The notes under the pieces were generated by a model. That model made no database searches, was not told the DNA's origin, and saw only the letters and a list, made by a program, of their open reading frames with translations. Of a DNA stretch of 64,000 nt, positions 1 through 9,323 are shown in pieces. This DNA is from Candidatus Gastranaerophilales bacterium (GTDB taxonomy: Bacteria; Cyanobacteriota; Vampirovibrionia; Gastranaerophilales; Gastranaerophilaceae), in the NCBI GenBank assembly GCA_944324305.1, contig CALUVV010000008.1, positions 1-64,000 of the forward strand, given 5' to 3'. Made by a program: the position numbers and the translations under genes. How positions within the stretch are numbered: the stretch's first letter is position 1; every line of letters starts with the position of its first letter.

Positions 1-93
1 ACAACAGGTTTACGCCTGTTAGGGTGGAAACCTGTTGTTCCCGTACGGGAAGGTTTGAAAAAAATTATAGAAATAGAAGGATTAAATAAATGA
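1..93 (+). CDS. NAD-dependent sugar epimerase/dehydratase, C-terminal end (partial)
   Basis: The window opens inside this gene. Frame 1 reads [18 protein letters not shown] and stops at TGA 91-93. A C-terminal 'LGW-x-P-x-(3-5)-EGL-x-K-x-IE' tail is typical of extended short-chain dehydrogenases acting on nucleotide sugars. The stop overlaps the start of the next gene as ATGA, so the two are translationally coupled and presumably belong to the same nucleotide-sugar pathway. Only about 30 residues are visible, so the substrate cannot be told. Confidence 0.75.
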   Translation, partial: TTGLRLLGWKPVVPVREGLKKIIEIEGLNK

Positions 94-1115
94 AATACTT
101 AATTACAGGCGGATGCGGTTTTTTGGGCTCAAATATTGCATCTGAAATATTAAAGCAGAATGATGAATTATTAATTTACGATAATTTATCAAGAATCGGC
201 GGTAAAGACAATCTGTCCTGGCTTAAATCTATAGGGGAATTTGAATTTATTAAAGCTGATACTAATAATTTTTCAAAAGTTTCAGAAGTTATAAAAAGCT
301 GTCAACCTGACGTTATATACCATCTTGCAGGGCAGGTCGCCATGACAACTTCAATTCAAAATCCAAGACTTGACTTTGAAACTAATGTTCTCGGCAGTTT
401 TAACGTTCTGGAGGCTGTAAGATTATTTTCACCAGAAACTACAGTTATTTATTCCTCAACCAATAAAGTATATGGTGATTTTGAATATTTAGACTACTTA
501 GAAACTGACACAAGATACATATGTAAACAATATCCGAACGGTTTTAATGAAAGTGTACATCTTGATTTCCATTCACCATACGGTTGTTCAAAAGGTGCTG
601 CTGACCAATATATGCTTGATTGGGCAAGAATTTTTGGTTTAAAGACAATTGTGTTCAGGCACTCCTCAATGTATGGAGCAAGACAATTCGGAACATACGA
701 TCAGGGATGGATAAGCTGGTTTTGCCAAAAAGCAGCAGAAACAAAAGAAGATATATCAACAGTATTTACAATTTCCGGTAACGGGAAACAGGTAAGAGAC
801 GTTCTTCATGCTGATGACATGATTAAGCTGTATATTGAAGCTCCAAAGCATATTGAAAAAGCTAAAGGTAAAGCATTTAATATCGGCGGAGGAATTGAAA
901 ACAGTCTTTCCCTTCTGGAATTGTTCGATATGCTTGAAAAAGAACTGAGTATAAAAATGAGTTATACACAGCTGCCTCCAAGAGAAAGCGACCAAAAAGT
1001 ATTTGTCGCTGACATAACAAAAGCAAAAGAAGCATTTGGCTGGACTCCAAAAGTTTCAAAAGAAGAAGGTATTAAAAAAATGCTTGAATGGGTTACTCAT
1101 AAAAAAAAGTTATGA
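90..1115 (+). CDS. rfbE: CDP-paratose 2-epimerase (tyvelose epimerase)
   Basis: Extended SDR of 341 residues with the Rossmann motif [10 protein letters not shown] at residues 6-15 and a YGCSK catalytic Tyr-Lys motif near residue 164. The block [20 protein letters not shown] followed by [20 protein letters not shown] is the hallmark of CDP-paratose 2-epimerases (RfbE/Tyv), which convert CDP-paratose to CDP-tyvelose at C2. This fits the CDP-3,6-dideoxyhexose genes (rfbF, rfbG, rfbH and a paratose/abequose-synthase-like reductase) further right, although those lie on the opposite strand. The ATG overlaps the previous stop by 4 bases. Confidence 0.88.
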   Translation: MKYLITGGCGFLGSNIASEILKQNDELLIYDNLSRIGGKDNLSWLKSIGEFEFIKADTNNFSKVSEVIKSCQPDVIYHLAGQVAMTTSIQNPRLDFETNVLGSFNVLEAVRLFSPETTVIYSSTNKVYGDFEYLDYLETDTRYICKQYPNGFNESVHLDFHSPYGCSKGAADQYMLDWARIFGLKTIVFRHSSMYGARQFGTYDQGWISWFCQKAAETKEDISTVFTISGNGKQVRDVLHADDMIKLYIEAPKHIEKAKGKAFNIGGGIENSLSLLELFDMLEKELSIKMSYTQLPPRESDQKVFVADITKAKEAFGWTPKVSKEEGIKKMLEWVTHKKKL

Positions 1116-1178
1116 AAAACCACGGATTTTATTTACGCTTTTAGGTAGTATTGTTAACGACAGAAAGGATTAGCACAA

Positions 1179-2147
1179 ATGTTAAAAGATGATCTGGAAA
1201 TAATAATTATTACATTTAATAGAAAAAACAAGTTACAAAAAACATTAGATAAACTTTTACTGCCTGAAAGTCCGCTTAAAGATTATGAAATAAAGATACT
1301 AAACAATCATTCCACGGACGGCACAACCGAATTACTGGAAGAATATGCATCACGGTATAGTAATTTAAAACATATAGTAAATAACAAAAACCTTGGTATT
1401 GCAGGCAATATAATAAAAGCAATGGAAATAGCATCAAAAAAATGGCTCTGGGTTTTATGCGATGATGATGATTATGATTTCTCAAATTGGGGAGAAATTG
1501 AAAACGCACTTAAACAAGATTATGATATCGTGCATACAACATATACTGAAGGCTTCAGGAATGAAACGTATCCTTATTTAATTAATGAAGAAGCTTTTAT
1601 ACCTACTGCAATATATAATACTAAACATATAACAGAATTAACAATGAATAACGCCTATATAATGGCATATACATTACTGCCGCACCATGCTATCGGCGGA
1701 AAAGTAATTAATGAAAATGGAAAAATATTTGTTCCTAAAAATCGCTTCGTATTACAATCTTATGATGACAAAAATAATTTTAAACGAATTCCCAGAAAGG
1801 GTATGTACCACAGGCTGGATAATTTTCAGCTTCTTGCTGGATATATATCAGCTTATCAAATTATTGAAGATCCCGAAATTCGCTATCAATGCTGTAATAC
1901 TCTTTGTTTAGGGCAAGATTTCAGAGGTTCAATGCTATGGTTTTTACATGAAAACCATGGTGATTTATACAATTTATCAGATGTATTTTTAGGTATTAAT
2001 AATAAACAAAAATTAATTTTACTAAAAATATTGTGTCCCAGAGTATTTAAGTCTATTTATCAAAGCATATTTTCAATCAAAAATAGAGATGGCTTTAAAG
2101 TTATTACTATTTTAGGTCATAAGTTTAAAATAAAAAAGAAAAACTAA
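1179..2147 (+). CDS. Family 2 glycosyltransferase
   Basis: GT-A fold family 2 glycosyltransferase of 322 residues. The N-terminus has the typical IIIITFNRKNKL start, then NNHSTDGTTELL, then a DDDD acidic (DxD-like) motif in VLCDDDDYD near residue 96, which should bind the metal and sugar nucleotide. An AAAGGATT ribosome-binding site precedes ATG 1179. The C-terminal 25 residues end in KVITILGHKFKIKKK, a short basic/hydrophobic tail also seen in other proteins of this locus. The gene converges with the ThDP enzyme gene and overlaps it by 4 bases. Donor and acceptor are unknown. Confidence 0.85.
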   Translation: MLKDDLEIIIITFNRKNKLQKTLDKLLLPESPLKDYEIKILNNHSTDGTTELLEEYASRYSNLKHIVNNKNLGIAGNIIKAMEIASKKWLWVLCDDDDYDFSNWGEIENALKQDYDIVHTTYTEGFRNETYPYLINEEAFIPTAIYNTKHITELTMNNAYIMAYTLLPHHAIGGKVINENGKIFVPKNRFVLQSYDDKNNFKRIPRKGMYHRLDNFQLLAGYISAYQIIEDPEIRYQCCNTLCLGQDFRGSMLWFLHENHGDLYNLSDVFLGINNKQKLILLKILCPRVFKSIYQSIFSIKNRDGFKVITILGHKFKIKKKN

Positions 2148-3922
2148 ATTATATTTTGTTGATATTCTTTTCGGTCAAGAAACGGATACATATCCTCTAA
2201 TGAGGGAGAAATCATTGTACCGTCTTCAAGTTTTCTTGAAGATAATTTCGGAGTGAAAATGTAATCGGGATTTACCATGACTTCACAAATCATAGGCTGA
2301 TTAGCATTTAACATCTTTTTAATTGCATTATCAACATCACAAGGATTTGTAAGCCTGAATGTTTCAATTCCGAAAGCGTTTCCGACTTTAACGAAATCAG
2401 GAACCGTAACTCCGCTTTTAACGCCTGCACCGGTATTCCTGCCTTCAAAAAAGTTATTTTGAGTTTGTTTTATTGAAATATAACCGTCATTATTCAAAAG
2501 AAAAATTTTTATCGGCAAATTATGATGTTTTATTGTTTGAAGTTCTTGCAAATTCATCATAATTGAACCGTCACCTGCAAAACAAATTGTATTTTTTCTG
2601 CCGCCTGCAACACAGGCTCCGATTGACGCAGGCAAATCATAACCCATTGATGCGTCTCCGGAATTTGAAAAGAAACGCTGATTATTCTTAATCTCTGCCG
2701 TCTGGAAAGTGCAAATGGTAGCAGTTGCATTTGCCATAATACAAATATCATCCTCTTTCATCATTTCGGTTACACGTCTGACGAAATTGTAAACATTAAT
2801 TTTCTCGCTATTTTGTTGATATTCCGGAGTATTTTTAAAGGAATATTTCTCTTGAAGTTTTTTACAGAATGACATCCAGTCAGGAGAAAGATTTTCTAAC
2901 TGTATTATATTTTTTGCTAATTCCGGTAAAAACTCCGATAAATCCGCATTTATCTTTAAATCAGGCACAACTGTGGGTTTGTCAAGTTCTGCTTTGTCTA
3001 TATCAACAGATATTTTATAAGCATTTTTAGCAAAATTTTCAAAATTATAGCTTGCCTGACGTATATTATTTCTTGTACCCAGGCAAATAACCAAATCAGC
3101 ATTTTGAAGCGCAAAGTTTCCGCATCTTTGTCCTATAGTACCTATTCTGCCGGCAAAATTCTTATGTTCGGAAGAAATCATATCAAACCCGTTAAATGTT
3201 GTAACAAAAGGAATATCAAGTTTATCAACAAGATTTTTAAAAACGTCAATCATGCCTGCAAGCCTAATTCCGTGTCCTGCAATTAACAGAGGTCTTTCGG
3301 CTCTTTTTAACTTTTCAAGTACTTCATTGATTTTCAAATCATATACTGCTTTTTGCGGAGAAACAAATTCTTTTAAGTTATTTTCGTCTATTAAAGCAGC
3401 CTGAACATTTATTGGAATATCAAGCCATACAGGGCCTTTTCTGCCTGTTGTTGCCTCATATACGGCCCTATCAAGATGATATTTAATCTCATTCGGCTCT
3501 GTTACCATTTTTGCGTATTTTGTTAAAGGTTTAACAACGCTTATAATATCAACTTCTTGATCTCCAAGCTGTCTTAAAGGAATATTAGGACATGAAGCAA
3601 TAGTTGTAGGAAACTTTACCTGACCAGATATATATAAAACAGGAACAGAATCAGTCCATTCTCCGAACACGCCGTTCAAACAATTTAGTCCGCCCGGACC
3701 TGTTGTAACATTTACGACTGCAAGCTCCTGATTAACTCTGGCATACCCTTCAGCCGCAATAGCACATGCCTGCTCATTATGATTACAAATATACGGTATA
3801 TACTTGCCAAAACTGTCATTTAAGTGCATTGCCCCGCCGCCGGAAACCATAAACAGATTTGTTACGTTATATACTTCTTTAAGTCTTTTAGCTATATAAT
3901 CAGAAAGTTTGATTTTAGTCAT
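2144..3922 (-). CDS. Thiamine-diphosphate-dependent enzyme, acetolactate-synthase-like, in sugar cluster
   Basis: A 592-residue ThDP enzyme with the usual three-domain order. The N-terminal PYR domain has the catalytic Glu in CNHNEQACAIAAEGYAR. The central domain has FAGRIGTIGQR. The C-terminal PP domain has the ThDP/Mg motif GDGSIMMN then LNNDGY. Its place beside a NeuB-like synthase and DdhC/RfbH suggests sugar biosynthesis rather than branched-chain amino-acid synthesis. By analogy with YerE, which adds a two-carbon acetyl unit from pyruvate to a CDP-4-keto-3,6-dideoxyhexose, it might build a branched sugar; this is inference. It is the last gene of the minus series. A GAGG site precedes the start. 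Confidence 0.8.
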   Translation of the reverse strand: MTKIKLSDYIAKRLKEVYNVTNLFMVSGGGAMHLNDSFGKYIPYICNHNEQACAIAAEGYARVNQELAVVNVTTGPGGLNCLNGVFGEWTDSVPVLYISGQVKFPTTIASCPNIPLRQLGDQEVDIISVVKPLTKYAKMVTEPNEIKYHLDRAVYEATTGRKGPVWLDIPINVQAALIDENNLKEFVSPQKAVYDLKINEVLEKLKRAERPLLIAGHGIRLAGMIDVFKNLVDKLDIPFVTTFNGFDMISSEHKNFAGRIGTIGQRCGNFALQNADLVICLGTRNNIRQASYNFENFAKNAYKISVDIDKAELDKPTVVPDLKINADLSEFLPELAKNIIQLENLSPDWMSFCKKLQEKYSFKNTPEYQQNSEKINVYNFVRRVTEMMKEDDICIMANATATICTFQTAEIKNNQRFFSNSGDASMGYDLPASIGACVAGGRKNTICFAGDGSIMMNLQELQTIKHHNLPIKIFLLNNDGYISIKQTQNNFFEGRNTGAGVKSGVTVPDFVKVGNAFGIETFRLTNPCDVDNAIKKMLNANQPMICEVMVNPDYIFTPKLSSRKLEDGTMISPSLEDMYPFLDRKEYQQNII

Positions 3923-3923
3923 T

Positions 3924-5012
3924 TTAAACCTCTAATCCCCTGTTGTATATTTTTTCTTTCAAAGATTGATTATATGCATACGGAGAATCAATATCATCTA
4001 TTTTAATAGGTTCATCTTTTTTGATATCTTTTAGAAGAACTTCCCCGCGCATTAATTCACGGCAGGAAATTTGACCTTTCTGAAGAGGAATAGCAAGGTA
4101 AACATCCTCATCATGAAGAACATCACCCGCTTTAAAGTCTCTGTTTGCATAAACTCCCCTTACAAGAGCATCAAGATAAACTGTTTCTTTTTGGTCAGCA
4201 GCTCTCTTGTAACCCGCAGGAGCGCCGCATATCTCCTTAGCTTTATGATAAGCTTTAATCCATCTGTCTAAATCTTCAGGAAGCGAACAATACGGAGATA
4301 CGGGAACATTATTATAATTAATATCAATATGACGTTCGAAAGTTCTTGCCCCTTTTGCATAAGCAATATACATAGGAATTTCCAAATCTTCATTGCCTTC
4401 GTGCGTGGAAAATCCGATTACGTGATCAGGATATCTGTTTTTAAGAAAATCTATCTGATTTAATTCCAATTCTCCTTTTTGTGCCGGATACTTAGATATA
4501 CAATGGTTAATTGCAAGCGGAATATTTCTGTTTTCAAAGAATGTTACAAGATCATCCACATCTTTAAGAGAAGAACCTCCGGTTGAAACAATTACAGGCT
4601 TTCTTGTTTTTGCGATTTTTTCAATTAAGACCCAGTCATTAATATCGGAAGATGCAATTTTTATTATCTGAACCCCGAGATTTACACACAGATCTACGGA
4701 TCTTTCATCAAACGGCGTAGACATTGTTATACATCCTGCTTTTCTTATGGCATCAACAAGAATTGCATAATCGTCATCACACATTTTAGTTGCCATAGTT
4801 TTCTTTATATATCTTATATCCTGTCTGTCTTTAAAATCTTTATGAATAAAATGATCAACATCTCTGAATTGGAGTTTAATTGCAGCTTTGATATTATTAA
4901 ATCTTACAATTCTTGAAAAATCAGTAATAATTTTTTTACCTCTCTCAACATCTCCCCAGTGGTTATTTGCAAGTTCAAGAACAAATAAATCTTCAAAAAT
5001 ATTATTTTTCAT
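3924..5012 (-). CDS. NeuB-family (sialic-acid-synthase-like) protein with SAF domain
   Basis: A 362-residue protein with the NeuB-type TIM barrel: LELANNHWGD at the N-terminus, KLQFRDVDHF, MSTPFDERSVDL, IKIASSDINDW, and FERHIDINYNNVP late in the barrel. These are followed by a C-terminal SAF (antifreeze-like) domain around residues 285-345 (RGVYANRDFKAGDVLHDEDV). NeuB enzymes condense phosphoenolpyruvate with an amino- or hydroxy-aldose to give a nonulosonic-type acid. The motif HWGD differs from the HNGD of classical NeuB, so the substrate may be different. One base separates it from the ThDP gene; an AAGGAG site precedes the start. Confidence 0.82.
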   Translation of the reverse strand: MKNNIFEDLFVLELANNHWGDVERGKKIITDFSRIVRFNNIKAAIKLQFRDVDHFIHKDFKDRQDIRYIKKTMATKMCDDDYAILVDAIRKAGCITMSTPFDERSVDLCVNLGVQIIKIASSDINDWVLIEKIAKTRKPVIVSTGGSSLKDVDDLVTFFENRNIPLAINHCISKYPAQKGELELNQIDFLKNRYPDHVIGFSTHEGNEDLEIPMYIAYAKGARTFERHIDINYNNVPVSPYCSLPEDLDRWIKAYHKAKEICGAPAGYKRAADQKETVYLDALVRGVYANRDFKAGDVLHDEDVYLAIPLQKGQISCRELMRGEVLLKDIKKDEPIKIDDIDSPYAYNQSLKEKIYNRGLEV

Positions 5013-5021
5013 TTTCGCTCC

Positions 5022-5666
5022 TTATATACTCTTAATACATTCATACAAATCTTTTACATCTGATACGATATAATCAGCACATTTCAAATCATCTTCTTCG
5101 GCATATCCGTATCCTGCACCGATTGAAGTTATACCTGCAGCGTTTGCGCATTCGGCATCACTTCCGGCATCTCCTATCATAACACAATTGTCAGGAGTTG
5201 TATTCCATTTTTTCAACAAAACTTTAAACATGTCAATTTTTGATTTACCGCTGTCAAAATCCTCAATATCTGTCGGGGTAATCAAATCATCATAAAGCCC
5301 GTCAAAAAATTTAGGAAGAACATTTTTACACATATTACGCGGTTTATAAGTTACAATAAAAATTTTACACCCTTCGTCCCGAAGTTTTTTAATAAGCTCT
5401 ACGGCACCATCGTAAGCATATGTTAAAGCAGTTCCGTCTTGTTTATATAATTTCCTGAAATACTCTGTAACTTTTTTGTTATCCTCAGGTGAAATTGACG
5501 GAACAACAGATGATATCATCTGATTTAAAGGCGGTCCTATTTGTATACGGGTATTTTCTGCAACAGGATAACCGCAATCACACAATGACTTAATTAATAA
5601 CCGTGTTACATCTTTCGAAGAATCAATAAGAGTACCGTCTAAATCAAACATGATATACTTTTTCAT
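5022..5666 (-). CDS. HAD-superfamily hydrolase (phosphoglycolate-phosphatase-like)
   Basis: A 214-residue HAD hydrolase with motif I DLDGTLIDSS at residues 8-17 (nucleophile and acid/base Asp), motif II VTYKPRN, the conserved Lys region SKIDMFK, and motif IV MIGDAGSDAECANAAG. The helical cap between motifs I and II matches the phosphoglycolate/β-phosphoglucomutase group. In this operon it would dephosphorylate a sugar or sugar-acid phosphate, perhaps the product of the NeuB-like enzyme next to it (inference). Its start overlaps the upstream SDR gene by 4 bases, with a GGAGG ribosome-binding site. Confidence 0.85.
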   Translation of the reverse strand: MKKYIMFDLDGTLIDSSKDVTRLLIKSLCDCGYPVAENTRIQIGPPLNQMISSVVPSISPEDNKKVTEYFRKLYKQDGTALTYAYDGAVELIKKLRDEGCKIFIVTYKPRNMCKNVLPKFFDGLYDDLITPTDIEDFDSGKSKIDMFKVLLKKWNTTPDNCVMIGDAGSDAECANAAGITSIGAGYGYAEEDDLKCADYIVSDVKDLYECIKSI

Positions 5667-6523
5667 CTTACAGCCTCCGGAGTTTTTTGTTTTATATAGG
5701 TATATAATTTACTTAATCCTTCAAACATAGAAGTAAATTTGAAATCGGGAATTTCATTTAATAAGAGCGAATTATCTCCTGTGTATTCGTTATTCAGAAC
5801 AGGATTTTTTATTTTAACCTGTGAGCAATGCCCCCCCCCCGAGATGTTAACAACAATATCAGCTATTTCGGCCAGACTTATGCTATCAGAAGGTGTTATG
5901 TTCATAATTTTATGCAACGGCTTATTTATTATAAAGTGTTCAACTATTCTCTGCATATCTTCCACAAAAAGATAATCGAAAACAACATTTTGATTAATTA
6001 CGATTTCATCGCCTTTTATCACCTGATTTATTGCATAGCTCGGGAAACGGCTGTCTTTTTCGTTATAACCGTAGCATGCGAAAATATTTAAACATAAAAT
6101 ATCATTACGCTTATTCACAATTTCCGCAATTTTCATTTTTGATTGGCCGTAAAGGTCATAAGGCAGAAAATTACCGATTTCGCTTTCTTTTACTTTATGC
6201 AGGTTTCTTGATTTATCATACATGGCACCTGAACCGAATAATATCACTCTGACATTATCTTTTTTATATTTAATAAGGTTATTTACCATTGCAATATTAT
6301 CATCAAGTGTTTCGGGGCTATCCTGAACCCCTCTTGCACCGCCTGTTGTACCGCAGTGAATTATAAAATCAATGTTATGAGAATTGAAATATTGAGCAAC
6401 TGCATTTTCGTCAGTCAAGTTCAGCTCGTAACTGCGCGGGCATAAAAGATTATACCTGTCCTTTAGATGCTCTTGTAAATTACTGCCGATAAATCCGCCT
6501 GAACCGGTCAAAAGTATATTCAC
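5663..6523 (-). CDS. NAD-dependent epimerase/reductase with in-frame poly-G tract (putatively phase-variable)
   Basis: Extended SDR of 286 residues with TGSGGFIGSN at residues 6-15 and YGQSK (Tyr125, Lys129) as the active-site pair. It resembles GDP-fucose-synthase/WcaG-type reductases. The GTG start at 6523 overlaps the DdhC stop (TAGTG) and has a GAGG site upstream. Residues 229-231 (Gly-Gly-Gly) are encoded by ten consecutive G. At ten G the gene is open to the end. I read through the alternatives: nine or eleven G both reach a stop within about ten codons, losing the last ~55 residues. The gene is therefore readable as ON in this sequence. Substrate unknown; a nucleotide-activated 4-keto sugar is likely. 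Confidence 0.82.
   Translation of the reverse strand: MNILLTGSGGFIGSNLQEHLKDRYNLLCPRSYELNLTDENAVAQYFNSHNIDFIIHCGTTGGARGVQDSPETLDDNIAMVNNLIKYKKDNVRVILFGSGAMYDKSRNLHKVKESEIGNFLPYDLYGQSKMKIAEIVNKRNDILCLNIFACYGYNEKDSRFPSYAINQVIKGDEIVINQNVVFDYLFVEDMQRIVEHFIINKPLHKIMNITPSDSISLAEIADIVVNISGGGHCSQVKIKNPVLNNEYTGDNSLLLNEIPDFKFTSMFEGLSKLYTYIKQKTPEAVR
5831..5840 (-). repeat. Poly-G tract (10 nt) inside the SDR gene
   Basis: Ten C on the + strand, ten G in the coding sense, flanked as ATCTC-G10-CATT. Apart from four such 10-mers I saw no G or C run longer than about six in the window. A homopolymer of this length is prone to slipped-strand mispairing. Confidence 0.9.
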
Positions 6524-7869
6524 TATTTGTTTTCCTCAACAAACTTATGTATCAAATCAGAAGTTTTATCAAGTTCTTTTTCGGATAAAGCGGGGAAAAC
6601 ACCCACCCAGAACGTATTATTCATGATAAAATCAGTATTCGGCAATAATTTGTAATGTTCTTCGGTTAATTCACGGGAATTAAGCAGTTTTGAACCGCCG
6701 ATTCTGAGCTGAACATCATTATCAACAATCATAGGCTGGCGCAAAATATTACCCGCAAAAAGCTGTCTTGTTCCTACACCGTTGCTTTCCAAAAATTCAA
6801 CAAGCTTTTGTTTTGAAAGCGGCGGTTTTGTTGAAATCAAAAAACCAAACCATGACGGTTTAACACCTTCTCTTATTTCCGGAAGAATAATATAATCTTG
6901 CAGATCAGATAATTTATTCATAAGGTATTGCGCATTTCGGGTTCTTTTTTCAATAAACTGCGGAAGTTTTTTCAGCTGAGCACAGCCGAGAGCAGCCTGC
7001 CAGTCAGTTATTTTAAGGTTAAAACCTATATGAGAATAAGTATATTTGTGGTCATACCCGAATGGAAGATTTCCGAGCTGCATTTGAAAACGTCTTTTAC
7101 AGGTATCGTCTTTCCCCGGCTTACACCAGCAGTCACGCCCCCAATCTCTGAATGACATAATTATTCTGTACAATTGAGCGTCATTAGTTACAACAGCTCC
7201 TCCTTCGCCCATAGTCATATGATGTGCCGGATAAAAACTGTAAGTTCCGATATGTCCTATAGTTCCTAATTTTTTACCGTTGAACTCGCCGCCTAATGCA
7301 TCACAGCTGTCTTCAATCAGCCACAAATTATATTTATCGCAAATATGCTTAATTTTATCTAAATCATAACTGTTACCGAGAGTGTGTGCAATGAAAACCG
7401 CTTTTGTTTTATCGGTAACAGCTTCTTCAATTTTTTCCGCATCAATATTATATGTACCTATTTCGCAATCAACAAAAACGGGAATTAAACCCTGCTGTAT
7501 TATAGGATTAATTGTAGTAGGAAATCCGGCAGCTACCGAGATTACTTCATCACCTTTTTTAAGCCGCCTTTCTCCGAGTTTGTGAGATGTTAGTGCAGAC
7601 AGAGCCAGAAGATTAGCACTTGAACCGGAATTTGTTGAAAGCGCGTATTTTACATTGAGATATTTTGCAAATTCTTGTTCAAATTCATCGTTAAATCTTC
7701 CTGCAGTAAGCCACATGTCAAGAGAAGCATCAACCATTGCCTCAAGCTCTTCACATCCCAGCAGCTTGCCGGAAGCCGGAATATATTTAAAATCACGCGG
7801 TTTAGAATAAACCTCATTATAATATTCTCTTACAGCTGATCTCACTTTATTGCGTAATTCTTGTTCCAT
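6523..7869 (-). CDS. rfbH: CDP-4-keto-6-deoxy-D-glucose 3-dehydrase (E1)
   Basis: A 448-residue PLP/[2Fe-2S] enzyme that removes the C3 hydroxyl of CDP-4-keto-6-deoxyglucose, the key step to 3,6-dideoxyhexoses. The diagnostic features are visible. The usual PLP-Lys of the DegT fold is His216 in SFYPAHHMTMGEGG. The cluster cysteines Cys189, Cys247, Cys249 and Cys257 keep the exact C-x57-C-x-C-x7-C spacing described for E1. The partner reductase E3 (DdhD) is not in the window and may be encoded elsewhere. A GAGGG site precedes the ATG. Confidence 0.95.
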   Translation of the reverse strand: MEQELRNKVRSAVREYYNEVYSKPRDFKYIPASGKLLGCEELEAMVDASLDMWLTAGRFNDEFEQEFAKYLNVKYALSTNSGSSANLLALSALTSHKLGERRLKKGDEVISVAAGFPTTINPIIQQGLIPVFVDCEIGTYNIDAEKIEEAVTDKTKAVFIAHTLGNSYDLDKIKHICDKYNLWLIEDSCDALGGEFNGKKLGTIGHIGTYSFYPAHHMTMGEGGAVVTNDAQLYRIIMSFRDWGRDCWCKPGKDDTCKRRFQMQLGNLPFGYDHKYTYSHIGFNLKITDWQAALGCAQLKKLPQFIEKRTRNAQYLMNKLSDLQDYIILPEIREGVKPSWFGFLISTKPPLSKQKLVEFLESNGVGTRQLFAGNILRQPMIVDNDVQLRIGGSKLLNSRELTEEHYKLLPNTDFIMNNTFWVGVFPALSEKELDKTSDLIHKFVEENK

Positions 7870-7925
7870 ATAATATCCCTCTCATATACTCTTTTATTTA
7901 ATTTTATCACTAACATGAGAAAATA

Positions 7926-8879
7926 TTATTTTTTTATTGAATAAGATATTGAAATACCGCAAATTTTAAAAATAAATTTGTTTCGGATTTTTCTTAAAGA
8001 TAACAAATTGTCATACCTTGCCAGCAAAAATTTCAATTTTTGCTTTGGGGTCATTTTAAGTCTGATAGGAGAGAATTTATTATAATACCACCATTCATAT
8101 GCTGCAGGCATGTTAACCTCATTCCAGGGTTTCTTTGATGCTGTAAAATGAATTATCTTAGGCTTTTTAGAACATTTTTTAATATATTCGGAATTGTTAT
8201 TTGTTTTAACAATAGCGTCATTTCGATAAAACGAATCCTGTACATTCCATGACAAATCAGCAAGCAGGCAATTGTCATGACATACAATATTTATTATTTC
8301 TTGGTCATGCTGAAAATGATTAATTCTTGCTTCAGCTGTATTGTATAATTTTGCAGGGACATTATCTTTTCTCCACTCTTCAAGATTAATTAAGAGTACC
8401 CCGCTATTGACATACACAAAATCATACGGGCAAATCTCATTATGATATTTTCTCAGATATGTACAACCAATATCTTCAACTGCAGCAATATATTTTCCTG
8501 ATAAATCATAATCAAACAATTCTTTCAGGGATGTTTTAACTATGATATCACAGTCCAAATATATAATTTTTTTTACTTCTGGCAGCAAATCCGCCAGCTT
8601 CATTCTAAAGTAGGCAGTTACAGTGATATGAGAACCTAATAAGTTAAAGGAAGAAAATTCAGACATATCAATATCCAAAAACTGTATTTGAAAATCCTTT
8701 ATTTTTTTTAATTCAAAAAGTTTATTTTTAGAGGCATCAGAAACTTTGTTGCATAACACATATAAGCAAATATCATCATTCTTCCCTGAATTTTTCAACA
8801 GGGAAACAATTGCAACAGACATTGGTTGTATATAATTTTCATCCGAAGCAAAAGCTATATTTATCTTATTTACAGCCAT
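7926..8879 (-). CDS. Family 8 glycosyltransferase
   Basis: GT8 retaining glycosyltransferase with NIAFASDENY at the start, the metal-binding DxD in YLDCDIIV, the substrate region YVNSGVLLINLEEWR, and HFTASKKPW near the end. This matches LPS galactosyl/glucosyltransferases. I place the start at ATG 8879 because GAGG sits 8 bases upstream. ATGs further up, at 8903 and 8927, extend the protein with no homologous residues and no ribosome site. Length is then 317 residues. The C-terminus ends in a short FKICGISISYS segment like the 'ILGI' tails found elsewhere in the locus. Confidence 0.87.
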   Translation of the reverse strand: MAVNKINIAFASDENYIQPMSVAIVSLLKNSGKNDDICLYVLCNKVSDASKNKLFELKKIKDFQIQFLDIDMSEFSSFNLLGSHITVTAYFRMKLADLLPEVKKIIYLDCDIIVKTSLKELFDYDLSGKYIAAVEDIGCTYLRKYHNEICPYDFVYVNSGVLLINLEEWRKDNVPAKLYNTAEARINHFQHDQEIINIVCHDNCLLADLSWNVQDSFYRNDAIVKTNNNSEYIKKCSKKPKIIHFTASKKPWNEVNMPAAYEWWYYNKFSPIRLKMTPKQKLKFLLARYDNLLSLRKIRNKFIFKICGISISYSIKK

Positions 8880-8999
8880 TCCTAATTCCTCTTCAATATT
8901 CATGTAACAAAAAACATTACTTGTCAATATAAACAGGTAATAAATTTTATTGTTATAAGAAGTATAAATTTAAACTAATATTATCTAACCAGAGGGACT

Positions 9000-9323
9000 A
9001 TGAATAAAAAAGACGTAGGCAGACAATTAAAACATTTTAGGCAAATAGCAGGGTTGACGCAGGAAGCTCTGGCCGAAAAAGTCAATATTCATGAAAAACA
9101 AATTTCAAGAATTGAATCAGGATTACATTTCCCAACTTTTGACAATTTTATAAAAATATTGAATGCATTAAATATTGAAATGAAGGATTTCAAATCAGAT
9201 AAAACCTTAAAATTTAGTAAAACCAAAGAAAAACTTATGCAAATTATTAATGCATCAGAAGAAAAAGATCTTAAACTGTATCTATCGATTATTCAAGATA
9301 TACAAAAATATGTAAAGGATTAA
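9000..9323 (+). CDS. XRE-family helix-turn-helix regulator
   Basis: A 107-residue protein. Residues 5-60 form a Cro/CI-type HTH: GRQLKHFRQIAGLTQEALAE, then ISRIESGLHFPTFDNFIKIL. The C-terminal 40 residues are charged and helical, probably a dimerisation segment. GAGGG lies just ahead of the ATG. It is a lone + strand gene within minus-strand polysaccharide genes, divergent from the GT8 gene and overlapping the rfbG stop by 4 bases. That position makes it a candidate local regulator of the locus, but the target is not shown by sequence. Confidence 0.88.
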   Translation: MNKKDVGRQLKHFRQIAGLTQEALAEKVNIHEKQISRIESGLHFPTFDNFIKILNALNIEMKDFKSDKTLKFSKTKEKLMQIINASEEKDLKLYLSIIQDIQKYVKD

